From contig JACOEF010000531.1 of assembly GCA_024998705.1 (NCBI GenBank), positions 1 through 7,326 on the forward strand: a stretch of DNA of 7,326 nt, in the 5' to 3' direction. The notes below the pieces were generated by a model. That model had not been told where the DNA came from, made no database searches, and worked only from the letters and a program-made list of their open reading frames with translations. This document shows positions 1-6,635 of the stretch, piece after piece. Origin of the DNA: Nitrospira sp. (GTDB lineage: Bacteria; Nitrospirota; Nitrospiria; Nitrospirales; Nitrospiraceae). A program made the translations under genes and the position numbers. Every line of letters starts with the position of its first letter. The stretch's first letter is position 1.

Positions 1-40
1 CGATTGGAGAGAAAGAGCGGTTTTCCACGGTGAGGACACC

Positions 41-925
41 ATGAAGTTTGGAAGTGTGGCCATCATCGGACGGTCGAATGTCGGGAAATCGACGCTCCTC
101 AATCGTCTGCTGAAAGAAAAGATCGCGATTGTTTCCGACAAGCCACAGACCACCAGGACGAGGATCCTGGGTGTGGCGCATGTTGAGGGCGCTCAAATTG
201 TTTTTCTCGATACGCCCGGTCTGCACGAATCGCACCATTTGTTGAACCGCCGCATGGTGCGCACGACGCTGGACACCTTCGACGACGCCGATGTGCTCTA
301 CGTGGTGGTTGAGGCCACGGCTCAGCCCGGTCCTGGTGATTTGGCCGTCATCGATCATGTGAAACAGGCCGTCGCCAAGCAGGCGCGTCCGGTGGTGTTG
401 GTCATCAATAAAGTCGATTTGGTGAATAAGTCGCGGTTGCTTCCGTTGATGGAGCAGTATCTGCGGATTTTCCCCTGGACGGAAATTGTTACGGTGTCGG
501 CGGAAACCGCGGACAACGTGGATCGTCTGTTGTCGGTGACGGTGTCGCTCCTGGCGGAAGGTGAGGCGACCTACGGCGACGATATGGTGACGGATCAATC
601 GATGCGCACCCTGGCGGCGGAACTGATTCGGGAGAAGATTCTGCAGCAGACCTACGAAGAAGTGCCTCACTCGGTGGCGGTCGAGATCGAAGAGTTTATT
701 GAGACCAAGAAACTGACCAAGATCGGCGCCGTGGTGCTGGTCGAGAAAGAGTCGCAAAAGGGCATTCTGATCGGCAAACACGGCGAACGGCTCAAGTTGG
801 TGGGGACGGCGGCACGGGAAGACATGGAACGCCTGTTCGGCATGAAGGTTTTTCTGAAGGTCTGGGTCAAAGTGCGCGAATCGTGGCGGGAAGACGAACA
901 AACGCTTGCGGAGTTAGGTTATTAA
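41..925 (+). CDS. era: GTPase Era, ribosome assembly factor
   Basis: Era is a GTPase that binds the 3' end of 16S rRNA and helps 30S subunit maturation; it acts in the cytoplasm and at the inner membrane. The 294-residue product has the family's usual length and both domains. The GTPase motifs are P-loop GRSNVGKS (10-17), switch I QTTR (36-39), G3 DTPGLH (57-62), G4 NKVD (123-126) and G5 SAE (153-155). The C-terminal KH RNA-binding domain follows, with PHSVAVEIEEF (209-219) and the GxxG loop in GILIGKHGERLK (241-252). The KH domain separates it from Der and EngB. The ATG at 41 has a GAGG-type ribosome site five to six bases upstream and begins just before the first beta strand. An alternative frame ending in TGA at 42-44 overlaps this ATG, which would suit coupling to an upstream gene. 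Odd point: the P-loop has Ser where most Era proteins have Pro (GRPNVGKS). Identification is very secure. Confidence 0.97.
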   Translation: MKFGSVAIIGRSNVGKSTLLNRLLKEKIAIVSDKPQTTRTRILGVAHVEGAQIVFLDTPGLHESHHLLNRRMVRTTLDTFDDADVLYVVVEATAQPGPGDLAVIDHVKQAVAKQARPVVLVINKVDLVNKSRLLPLMEQYLRIFPWTEIVTVSAETADNVDRLLSVTVSLLAEGEATYGDDMVTDQSMRTLAAELIREKILQQTYEEVPHSVAVEIEEFIETKKLTKIGAVVLVEKESQKGILIGKHGERLKLVGTAAREDMERLFGMKVFLKVWVKVRESWREDEQTLAELGY

Positions 926-989
926 CGACCTCACCATCCAACCGTCTGAGCCGGCGCGACTTCCTGATCGGGAGCCGCTCGGGAAAGAT

Positions 990-2366
990 GTGTCTCGTGA
1001 CGCCGGCGGCGGGCAGGCCAAGCCTGACGTGCGCCTAGTCTCCATACAGCGGCTCCTGCGCCGTGGCGCCATCACCAATTTGGCCAAGATGTTGGCGCGC
1101 ATGCATCCGGCGGATATCGCCAACGTCATCGACCACCTGTCCTTACAGAAGGAAAAACGCGAAATCTTCGAGTTGGTGCGCGGGGATGTCAAACGCGGGC
1201 AGGTGCTCAGCGAATTGGACGGCGAGAGCATCACGCTGGTGTTGTCCGATCTGCTGCCGTCCGATGCCGCCTGGTTGTTGAAGGATCTTGGTTCCGACGA
1301 TATTGCCTACATTTTAAGTGTGATTCCGAACGATCGCGCCAAGGAGATCCTGGCGCTGATGCGGACGGAGGACTCCACCGAAATCGCCGACCTGTTGAAG
1401 TATCCCAAAGGCACGGCCGGCGGGATCATGACCACGGAGTTTTTTGCGCTCTTTGAGGATGCCACGGCGCAGGAAGCCATTCGGCGGTTACAGCAGGCGA
1501 CCGACGCGGAAATGGTGTTCTACATCTACGTGACGGACAAGGAAGATCGGCTGGTCGGTGTGTTATCCCTGCGGCAATTGCTGACCGTCCCTCCCGCGAC
1601 TCCGCTCAAGAATATCATGACCCGTGATTTGATCAGCGTGGCCGTGGACATGGATCAGGAGGAGGTCTCTCGTCAGGTTGCGAGTTACAACCTGCTGGCC
1701 ATTCCGGTGGTGGAGAAAGACGGCAAATTGGTCGGTATCATCACCGTCGACGACGTCGTCGATGTCATCCGGGAAGAGGCGACCGAAGACATGTTGAAAA
1801 TGGCCGGGGCCATCGAAGAGGACACGATGTTCAAGTCCTCCAGCATGGCTGCTGCACGGGTTCGCCTGCCCTGGCTCTTTACCAATCTCGTGGGGAGCCT
1901 CCTGTCCGGCATGTTGTTGTGGATGTTCCGGTACACCATTCAGGAAGTGGTGGCCATCGTCAGTTTTATCCCCGTCATCGCGGCCATGGGGGGCAATGTC
2001 GGATTGCAGTCATCCACGCTGATCATTCGAGGGCTCGCCACCGGCTTGGTGGAACTCACCGACGTGTGGAAGATTTTCTTCCGTGAAGCGAAAATTGCCT
2101 TCCTGATGGGTATTGCCTGTAGTTTGATGCTGACTGTGGTGGGCTGGTTGTGGCATCAGGTCTTTCTAGGCATGGTCGTCGGAGTGTCGCTCATTACAGC
2201 GTTCCTGGTTTCGACGAGCATGGCGACGGTGATGCCGATCGTGTTGAAGCGAATGGGTGTGGATCCTGCTGTTGCTGCCGGTCCGTTCGTGACGACGGCC
2301 AACGACATCACCGGCATTGCCATCTATCTCACGCTGGCAACGATCTTCCTCGAGCAAATTCGATAA
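990..2366 (+). CDS. mgtE: Magnesium transporter MgtE
   Basis: MgtE is a homodimeric inner-membrane Mg2+ channel gated by intracellular Mg2+. All three parts are visible in 458 residues (Thermus MgtE has 450). A helical, acidic MgtE N domain spans about 35-138. Two CBS domains follow (about 145-200 and 207-262), the first entered by the GTAGGIMTTE segment (141-150) and the second by IMTRDLISV (209-217). The membrane domain (about 292-456) has five hydrophobic segments, with the signature AAMGGNVGLQSSTL (331-344) and RGLATG (347-352). The last segment has GPFVTTANDITG (431-442), whose Asp439 matches the conserved pore aspartate of the family. The start is GTG at 990, with weak GGGA upstream. 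It is the only common start codon in frame, because the frame opens at 918 just after a TAG. The gene begins 64 bases after era and probably shares its transcript. The leader is too short for an M-box riboswitch, so no Mg2+ control is visible here. Confidence 0.95.
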   Translation: MSRDAGGGQAKPDVRLVSIQRLLRRGAITNLAKMLARMHPADIANVIDHLSLQKEKREIFELVRGDVKRGQVLSELDGESITLVLSDLLPSDAAWLLKDLGSDDIAYILSVIPNDRAKEILALMRTEDSTEIADLLKYPKGTAGGIMTTEFFALFEDATAQEAIRRLQQATDAEMVFYIYVTDKEDRLVGVLSLRQLLTVPPATPLKNIMTRDLISVAVDMDQEEVSRQVASYNLLAIPVVEKDGKLVGIITVDDVVDVIREEATEDMLKMAGAIEEDTMFKSSSMAAARVRLPWLFTNLVGSLLSGMLLWMFRYTIQEVVAIVSFIPVIAAMGGNVGLQSSTLIIRGLATGLVELTDVWKIFFREAKIAFLMGIACSLMLTVVGWLWHQVFLGMVVGVSLITAFLVSTSMATVMPIVLKRMGVDPAVAAGPFVTTANDITGIAIYLTLATIFLEQIR

Positions 2367-2420
2367 CGATGCGGCCCGAGCCTGCTCGTTCTCCTGTCTT
2401 CCTTCACGCTGGGTGGTGAA

Positions 2421-3179
2421 ATGCCGTTGGTGAAGACTGCTGCCATCGTGCTGCACAGCCGAAAGTGGGGTGACGCCGATCGGATCGTGACGTTCTATAC
2501 GATGCGTTTAGGCAAGTTGCGCGGGGTTGCGCGCGGAGCGCGGCGCTTGAAGAGCCGTCTCGGCGGTATGATCGAGCCGTTTACCCTTTGCCAGCTGGAT
2601 CTGTTTGAGAAGCCCGGCGATTCGCTCTACCGCATCTCGCAGGTGGCATTGGATGAGCCGTTTGCCAAATTTCAAGACGATCTGACACTGATGACGGCTG
2701 CGGGACGCATGGTCAACCTAGTCAGTGCCGTTATGGCGGAAGGCGATCCGGAACCGCGGGTGTTTGAGATGTTGGCGTCGGGGTTGCGCACGCTCTTGGA
2801 GAGTCGAGACGCAGCCTGGACGACCCTGTTGTTCCAGATTCGTTTGTTGGGAATGACGGGGTTTCGGCCGCAGACTGAGCAGTGCGCGACTTGTGGCCAA
2901 GTGCATCGCAGTCCGCTTCCGCAATTCTCACCGACGGCCGGAGGGATTGTGTGTGAGCGGTGCGCCAGCCGGCAGCCGTTTCGTTGCACGGCCTTGTCTC
3001 GCGGAAGCGTGGCCTTTCTTCATCAAGCGTTACAGATACAGCCGGCGCTTTTGACTCGATTGCATGCGGCCGGCCAGGTGCGAGCCGAAATCGAGTCGGC
3101 CATTGAAAGTTATGTCACGGTGGTCGCGGGACGACGGCTTCCGCCGGTCGATTTTTTGACCAATGGAGGCCCTGCGTAA
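2421..3179 (+). CDS. recO: DNA repair protein RecO
   Basis: RecO works with RecR (and RecF) to load RecA on SSB-coated single-stranded DNA in gap repair, and it also anneals complementary strands. The 252-residue product has the family layout. The N-terminal OB fold starts with the typical VKTAAIVLHSRKWGDADRIV (4-23) and continues through KLRGVARGARRLKSRLGG (32-49) and EPFTLCQLDLF (52-62). The helical C-terminal domain contains a Cys4 zinc site, CATC (155-158) and CERC (178-181), as in many RecO proteins though not E. coli. The family motif LLGMTGFRP (142-150) precedes the first pair. The ATG at 2421 follows a GGTGG at 2412-2416 and matches the usual N-terminus. The gene lies 54 bases after mgtE on the same strand. 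An era-recO pairing is common in bacteria; here mgtE sits between them. Nothing appears truncated. Confidence 0.95.
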   Translation: MPLVKTAAIVLHSRKWGDADRIVTFYTMRLGKLRGVARGARRLKSRLGGMIEPFTLCQLDLFEKPGDSLYRISQVALDEPFAKFQDDLTLMTAAGRMVNLVSAVMAEGDPEPRVFEMLASGLRTLLESRDAAWTTLLFQIRLLGMTGFRPQTEQCATCGQVHRSPLPQFSPTAGGIVCERCASRQPFRCTALSRGSVAFLHQALQIQPALLTRLHAAGQVRAEIESAIESYVTVVAGRRLPPVDFLTNGGPA

Positions 3180-3242
3180 AAGGGTGTCCGGTTCGCGCGT
3201 TATAGGTGTGTTCGGAAGTCGAGTGAGGGGGCGCTGCTTGTT

Positions 3243-3599
3243 ATGAACGAGACGGTACTTGAACCGACCGATATGGAATGGGTGGAGAAGGGCGTTTTGG
3301 GCATCACCTGGAGTGATGGGCACAAGGCCCTCTATCCTGTCCGCTATCTCCGGCAGCATTGTCCGTGCGCTGCCTGCACGGACGAATGGACGGGAGAGCT
3401 TCGCCTGAAACCGGATGATGTGCCGATGGTGATTATGTTGCAAGATGTGCAACCGGTCGGACGGTATGCGTTTCAATTTACATGGAGCGACGGACACGAT
3501 ACGGGCATCTATTCGTATACGTTTCTTCGGCGGATGTGCCAGTGCGATATCTGTCAGCCGGTGAAACCTGTGGAACCTCGGTCCAGACGGTTGCTCTGA
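3243..3599 (+). CDS. DUF971 / GBBH-like N-terminal domain protein (zinc-binding)
   Basis: This 118-residue protein is a stand-alone DUF971 domain, the fold found at the N-terminus of gamma-butyrobetaine hydroxylase. Diagnostic features are LGITWSDGHKALYP (19-32), LRQHCPCAAC (36-45), GRYAFQFTWSDGHDTGIYSY (73-92) and FLRRMCQCDIC (94-104). In human gamma-butyrobetaine hydroxylase the equivalent zinc ligands are three cysteines in CxCxxC plus one histidine. Here these would be Cys40, Cys42, Cys45 and His85. A second CxCxxC (Cys99, Cys101, Cys104) lies close to the C-terminus. No oxygenase domain follows, so it is not a hydroxylase. Stand-alone DUF971 proteins are often linked with the Mrp/ApbC iron-sulfur carrier, and an accessory role in metal or Fe-S handling is possible but not shown here. 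The start at 3243 follows GAGGGG at 3225-3230 with a rather long 12-base spacing; the next in-frame ATG (3273) looks worse. Family assignment is firm and function is unknown. Confidence 0.88.
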   Translation: MNETVLEPTDMEWVEKGVLGITWSDGHKALYPVRYLRQHCPCAACTDEWTGELRLKPDDVPMVIMLQDVQPVGRYAFQFTWSDGHDTGIYSYTFLRRMCQCDICQPVKPVEPRSRRLL

Positions 3600-3648
3600 C
3601 CGGTCAGCCGCAGGTGTCTGAGGTAGACGGAAGGGGAGGTGCATTCAG

Positions 3649-4110
3649 ATGAAACCAGCTCGGATCATTGCCCTGGGAGGGTGGTTGCTTGTGGGGCTCC
3701 TCGCAGTGGGCTGTTCGAGTGTTCCTTCGTTGGATCGTCAAAAACAGTTGGTTCAACAGGGGGACTATCGAATTCAACAGTTGACCCCGCGAGCCTTTGT
3801 TGAAACCTGGGGGGAGCCGACTTATACCCATCAGCAGTTCACGCATTTCTTCGGGATGCCGGATGGACGGCTGATTCCCCAGTCACGCATGGCGCTGGGA
3901 GAATCTCCGCAAGGGTGGGAGACCGGGCTTGCCTCCGGCGATGCGTTGTTCCTGGCCTATGCCGATCGTGGCCAGTATTTGGTATTTCTCGATGAGACGC
4001 TCGTGTACCACGAGGCGATGACGCCTGAGAAGGTCCATGCCGTCGGCCAAACCTGGAAGTACGAGTCTCAGTTCAAGACGCGACTCGAAATGTCTCCGGC
4101 CATGAAGTAA
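3649..4110 (+). CDS. Small predicted lipoprotein, function unknown
   Basis: A 153-residue protein not recognised by name. It begins with a lipoprotein signal: a positive N-region (MKPAR), a hydrophobic stretch (6-20) and a lipobox AVGC ending at Cys22, so it should be cleaved by LspA and lipidated. Ser23 at +2 would favour the outer membrane by the enteric sorting rule, if a Lol system applies. The mature part is a small mixed alpha/beta domain with a WGEPTY segment (54-59) and later short strands (FLAYADRGQYLVFLDE, 101-116). The W-G-x-P pattern recalls BamE/SmpA-like small lipoproteins, a weak resemblance only. A strong ribosome site (GGAGG, 3635-3639) stands nine bases before the ATG. The gene follows the DUF971 gene by 49 bases, and its stop directly abuts the glgA frame, so it is probably co-transcribed with both. 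Being a real gene is well supported; the role is open. Confidence 0.85.
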   Translation: MKPARIIALGGWLLVGLLAVGCSSVPSLDRQKQLVQQGDYRIQQLTPRAFVETWGEPTYTHQQFTHFFGMPDGRLIPQSRMALGESPQGWETGLASGDALFLAYADRGQYLVFLDETLVYHEAMTPEKVHAVGQTWKYESQFKTRLEMSPAMK

Positions 4111-4509
4111 GTGCTGCTGGATCTTCCTATGATGTCTTCTTCCCATCATCGTCCCCTGAAGATTTGCATGGTGTCTTCTGAGGTCGTGCCCTTTGCAAAG
4201 ACGGGTGGGCTTGCCGATGTGGTCGGGGCCCTTGCTACGGAGTTTGCCAGGCTGGGACACGATGTCTGCGTGCTGCTGCCGGCCTATCGGCAGGTCGATG
4301 CACTCGGCCATCAAATGACTGACTGTGCCAGGGTGGCGGTTCCGACGGCGCATGGCCTGATTGAGGCGCGAATACAAGAGCTTTTCAGTCCATCCGCACA
4401 AGTGACTGGTTCCGGCCGCCTGCGAGTGTTGACGGTTCGCCATGATCCGTTTTTTTCCCGGTCAGGTCTCTACCAGGAGGCCGGTCACGACTACCCCGAC
4501 AATCTCTAG
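4111..4509 (+). CDS. glgA: GlgA N-terminal fragment (before the internal stop)
   Basis: This is the 132-residue open stretch ending at the internal TAG. It holds only the first part of the N-terminal Rossmann domain: the first strand LKICMVSSEVVPF (16-28), the ADP-glucose loop KTGGLADVVGAL and the strand VCVLLPAYR (52-60). It then runs through the LYQEAGHDYPDNL segment (120-132), where relatives continue with ERF. On its own it lacks the acceptor site and the whole C-terminal nucleotide-binding domain, so it should not be active. If the true start is ATG 4129 or 4132 it is six or seven residues shorter. No strong ribosome site separates the choices; translation may be coupled to the lipoprotein gene ending at 4110. 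Confidence 0.6.
   Translation: MLLDLPMMSSSHHRPLKICMVSSEVVPFAKTGGLADVVGALATEFARLGHDVCVLLPAYRQVDALGHQMTDCARVAVPTAHGLIEARIQELFSPSAQVTGSGRLRVLTVRHDPFFSRSGLYQEAGHDYPDNL
4507..4509 (+). other. In-frame amber codon inside glgA
   Basis: TAG occupies codon 133 of the glgA frame, between DNL and RFAFFCRAV. The family usually has Glu here, so GAG to TAG is the simplest change. The base after the stop is C. T7 runs lie on both sides (4450-4456 and 4519-4525), but the frame is the same before and after, so a run-length error cannot explain the stop. Confidence 0.9.
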
Positions 4510-4536
4510 CGGTTTGCATTTTTTTGTCGGGCCGTC

Positions 4537-5658
4537 ATGGAATTGTTGGTGCACTTCAGCGAAAAAGACGGGTGGCAGGCGGATCTGCTCCATGTGCATG
4601 ACTGGCAAGCGGCTTTGTGTGCGGTGTATTTGCGGACGCTCTATCAGCCGAAGTCCGCTCTCACCCATGTCCGTAGCGTGTTGACCATCCATAATTTGGG
4701 ATATCAGGGACTGTTTCCGGCTGAACATTTTTCTGTTACAGGCCTGCCTGGCCAGTTGTTTACTCCCGCTGCGCTTGAGTTTTATGGAAAACTGAATCTA
4801 CTGAAAGGTGGGCTCGTTTTTGCAGATCTCCTCACTACGGTGAGCCCCACATACAGTCAGGAAATTCAGACCCCTGACTATGGGTGTGGCTTAGAAGGCG
4901 TGCTTAATGGGCGGAAGCACGTGCTCCACGGGATCGTCAATGGAATTGATGCCGAGCTCTGGAATCCTGCCAAGGATCCCCACCTGCCGACCCACTATTC
5001 TCTCTCCGACATGTCCGGGAAGGCACGATGCAAGAAAGGGCTTCAGCGTGAACTGAAGCTTCGTACGGAAAAGGGCCCGCTCCTTGGAATGATTGCCAGA
5101 CTGATTGGTCAAAAAGGTATCGATCTGGTGATTGATGTTATTCCGGAGCTCATGGAGCTTGATGTCCAGGTGGCGATTCTCGGGACCGGAGATGTGGGGT
5201 ATGAGCAGCAGGTGCGTGAGTTGGCGGAACGGTATCCGGGAAGACTTGCGGTCCGTAACGTATTTGACGAAGGACTGGCCCATCGAATTGAAGCCGGCGC
5301 GGATATGTTTCTCATGCCGTCCCGTTATGAGCCATGTGGCCTGAGTCAGTTATACAGCCTTCGTTATGGCACTGTTCCTATTGTCCGAAAGACGGGCGGG
5401 TTGGCTGATACGGTGGTCAACTATACGCCGAGCACGTGCATGGGATCACGTGCCACGGGTTTTAGCTTTACAGATACGACCGCGACGTCACTCTTGACCT
5501 GTCTCTTGCTGGCGTTATCGATCTACCGGAAAAAGGCAGATTGGAACCGCATCGTCAGGGCGGGTATGGAGCAGGATTTGTCCTGGACTCGATCAGCCGA
5601 GATCTATCTGCGCTTGTTCTGGGAGCTGGTGCAAGAGAAAGGGACGCAGGGAAATTAG
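4537..5658 (+). CDS. glgA: GlgA C-terminal fragment (after the internal stop)
   Basis: This is the longest open piece of glgA after the TAG, 373 residues counted from the first ATG 27 bases downstream of the stop. It carries the rest of the N-terminal domain (HDW at 21-23, IHNLGYQG at 51-58) and the complete C-terminal GT-B domain. The latter has ARLIGQKGIDL (187-197), the catalytic-site RYEPCGLSQ (263-271) and KTGGLADTV (285-293). No clear ribosome site precedes this ATG (the sequence before it is T-rich, then GTCGGGCCGTC), so independent initiation is doubtful. Alone it would lack the ADP-glucose-binding lysine loop. The gene ends in TAG, 26 bases from the stop of the convergent lipoprotein gene. 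Its good conservation argues that the complete enzyme was under selection until very recently or still is. Confidence 0.7.
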   Translation: MELLVHFSEKDGWQADLLHVHDWQAALCAVYLRTLYQPKSALTHVRSVLTIHNLGYQGLFPAEHFSVTGLPGQLFTPAALEFYGKLNLLKGGLVFADLLTTVSPTYSQEIQTPDYGCGLEGVLNGRKHVLHGIVNGIDAELWNPAKDPHLPTHYSLSDMSGKARCKKGLQRELKLRTEKGPLLGMIARLIGQKGIDLVIDVIPELMELDVQVAILGTGDVGYEQQVRELAERYPGRLAVRNVFDEGLAHRIEAGADMFLMPSRYEPCGLSQLYSLRYGTVPIVRKTGGLADTVVNYTPSTCMGSRATGFSFTDTTATSLLTCLLLALSIYRKKADWNRIVRAGMEQDLSWTRSAEIYLRLFWELVQEKGTQGN

Positions 5659-5684
5659 GGCTTTACCCGTGCGGAGTCCGTACC

Positions 5685-6182
5685 TTATCGGAGAGCGGCC
5701 TGGAGCGTGAGTTCGAGATACGACAGCCGTTCCCGAGCCTGCGACGCATAGTAGGAATAGTCGGATTGTGTCTGGTTTGCTAGTACCTGCCTGAATTCAT
5801 TTCGCGCCAGGTCATGCTCCCCGATTGCGACGGCCAGATTCCCTGCATGTAGACTACAAGCTGCGGCCATGGCGTGAAGGTCCACGGCCAGCCTCGACGC
5901 CGGTTGGGTCACCATGCTCTCCAGCTTAGTCGGGAGAAGATTTTCGAGTGGTGATGGGACGGCTTGGGCCTGACTGACTTCGCGTAACTTGTGTGAATCC
6001 AGCAGGGCCGATTGGGTTTGGTACGAAGACAAGCAATGGGTGTAGGTGCTCCACACATCCATAAACCGGACATTGTCATATCGAACGGAGGTCGTCACAG
6101 GGCTTGTCTGGCAGCCAGCGACTGACAGGGCCGTGACTAGAATGGCGAGGATGCCGATTCTCATGTCGCGCGTACCGTTCAT
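5685..6182 (-). CDS. Predicted lipoprotein with TPR-like helices, function unknown
   Basis: A 165-residue protein that I do not recognise by name. The N-terminus is a lipoprotein signal: MNGTRDMR, a hydrophobic core (9-22) and lipobox VAGC ending at Cys24; Gln25 at +2 would favour the outer membrane. After a polar linker come mostly helical sequences. The stretch LHAGNLAVAIGEHDLARNEF (111-130) and the next helix (146-160) have the alternating small and aromatic pattern of a tetratricopeptide pair, so a protein-binding scaffold role is conceivable. The start at 6182 is favoured by a strong GGAGGAA (complement of 6191-6197) eight bases upstream; Met7 is an alternative that keeps the lipobox. 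It is transcribed towards glgA, with 26 bases between the two stop codons and no obvious bidirectional terminator. No partner gene on this strand is in view. Confidence 0.78.
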   Translation of the reverse strand: MNGTRDMRIGILAILVTALSVAGCQTSPVTTSVRYDNVRFMDVWSTYTHCLSSYQTQSALLDSHKLREVSQAQAVPSPLENLLPTKLESMVTQPASRLAVDLHAMAAACSLHAGNLAVAIGEHDLARNEFRQVLANQTQSDYSYYASQARERLSYLELTLQAALR

Positions 6183-6369
6183 GTGCCCACTTCCTCCAAT
6201 CCGCGTCTCCTTGTCGAGACAATAGAGTATTGAGCAAGTGTCGGGCCACTGTTTGGAAATGTAAGTTATTGAAATGATTGACGTGAAATTCGTGTTTGCG
6301 GCCGGTCCTGTCTCAATAATATTTCACTGTGTTGAATAGCACACGGAAGATTAGAGATGTGTGAGGATT

Positions 6370-6382
6370 TTGGCCTGGCCAA
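6370..6382. repeat. Dyad TTGGCC-T-GGCCAA
   Basis: A perfect 6+1+6 palindrome. Its first 12 bases recur exactly at 6606-6617, where the dyad is kept as TGGCC-T-GGCCA. Two matching dyads 236 bases apart upstream of aepX could be protein-binding sites or copies of a small repeat. Nothing in the sequence decides between these. Confidence 0.5.
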
Positions 6383-6572
6383 TTGGGGGGTGCAGTGTGC
6401 CTTTCAGGAGGCCGACTCGGCTGTTCAGCTGGGCCTCCAGTGGCGCGATGTGCAGCGCCGGGGGGGGCCGATAAAGAGGGGTCAGATCGAGGTCGGCGGG
6501 TGTCACTCTAGCGAATTTTTTGCGTGGCTGATATTGTCGGCGACTTGTGGTGTGCGTGGGTAGTTGGATAGG

Positions 6573-6635
6573 GCATACTCGCGAACGGTCTGCGGCCAAT
6601 TATGATTGGCCTGGCCATGAAAGTTCGCGGTATGC
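6573..6635. repeat. Nested inverted repeat / potential long hairpin
   Basis: The outer arms GCATACTCGCGAAC (6573-6586) and GTTCGCGGTATGC (6623-6635) pair over 13 bases with one bulged T at 6579. Inside them GGCCAAT (6594-6600) and ATTGGCC (6605-6611) form a perfect 7-base stem with a four-base TATG loop. The two stems are separated by an internal loop of 7 and 11 bases. No T-run follows on the + strand, so it is not a standard terminator. It may be a structured RNA, a relic of a palindromic mobile repeat, or a protein-binding site. Confidence 0.65.

Larger units (their letters stand above)
4111..5658 (+). pseudogene. glgA: Glycogen synthase GlgA (GT5), interrupted by one in-frame TAG
   Basis: GlgA transfers glucose from ADP-glucose to the growing alpha-1,4-glucan in glycogen synthesis. 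A single frame covers the whole GT-B enzyme (515 codons before the final TAG, counting the internal stop; the family has about 480-500). N-terminal domain: KTGGLADVVGAL (30-41), whose Lys30 corresponds to the ADP-glucose-binding lysine (Lys15 in E. coli). After the stop at codon 133 come HVHDWQAAL (161-169) and IHNLGYQGLFP (193-203). Then come QTPDYGCGLEGVL (253-265), VNGID (276-280), RLIGQKGIDL (330-339) and RYEPCGLSQLYSLRYG (405-420) with conserved Glu407. KTGGLADTV (427-435) completes the set. Every catalytic motif is present and no frameshift occurs. GTG at 4111 abuts the preceding stop; ATG at 4129 or 4132 is an equally good start. If translated as read, the enzyme is split and inactive. 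A sequencing error, a fresh mutation or readthrough remain possible. Confidence 0.85.

Noticed and set aside
1..40. Tail of an upstream gene
   Set aside because: Two frames end nearby (TGA at 31-33 and TGA at 42-44, the latter overlapping the era ATG). With 10-13 codons visible there is no way to choose or name the gene.
926..989. Mg2+-sensing riboswitch before mgtE
   Set aside because: The 64-base gap is much too short for an M-box and shows none of its conserved elements.
918..992. N-terminal extension of MgtE into the era-mgtE gap
   Set aside because: The frame is open back to 918, but the gap has no ATG, GTG or TTG in frame before 990; only an ATT at 921 is present, and ATT starts are very rare.
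3030..3644. Long - strand open frame of 204 codons
   Set aside because: It lies opposite recO and the DUF971 gene, both of which are clear families, and its product is a low-complexity Arg/His/Pro-rich shadow.
3883..4443. - strand open frame of 186 codons
   Set aside because: It is a shadow opposite the lipoprotein gene and the start of glgA, with an unnatural His/Arg-rich composition.
4446..4530. Frameshift at T7 runs as the cause of the glgA break
   Set aside because: The frame before the first run and after the second is the same and the amino acids between match the family, so no insertion or deletion is needed.
5659..5684. Bidirectional terminator between glgA and the convergent lipoprotein gene
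   Set aside because: Only a very short CGGA-G-TCCG dyad with a one-base centre is present, without a stable stem or T-run.
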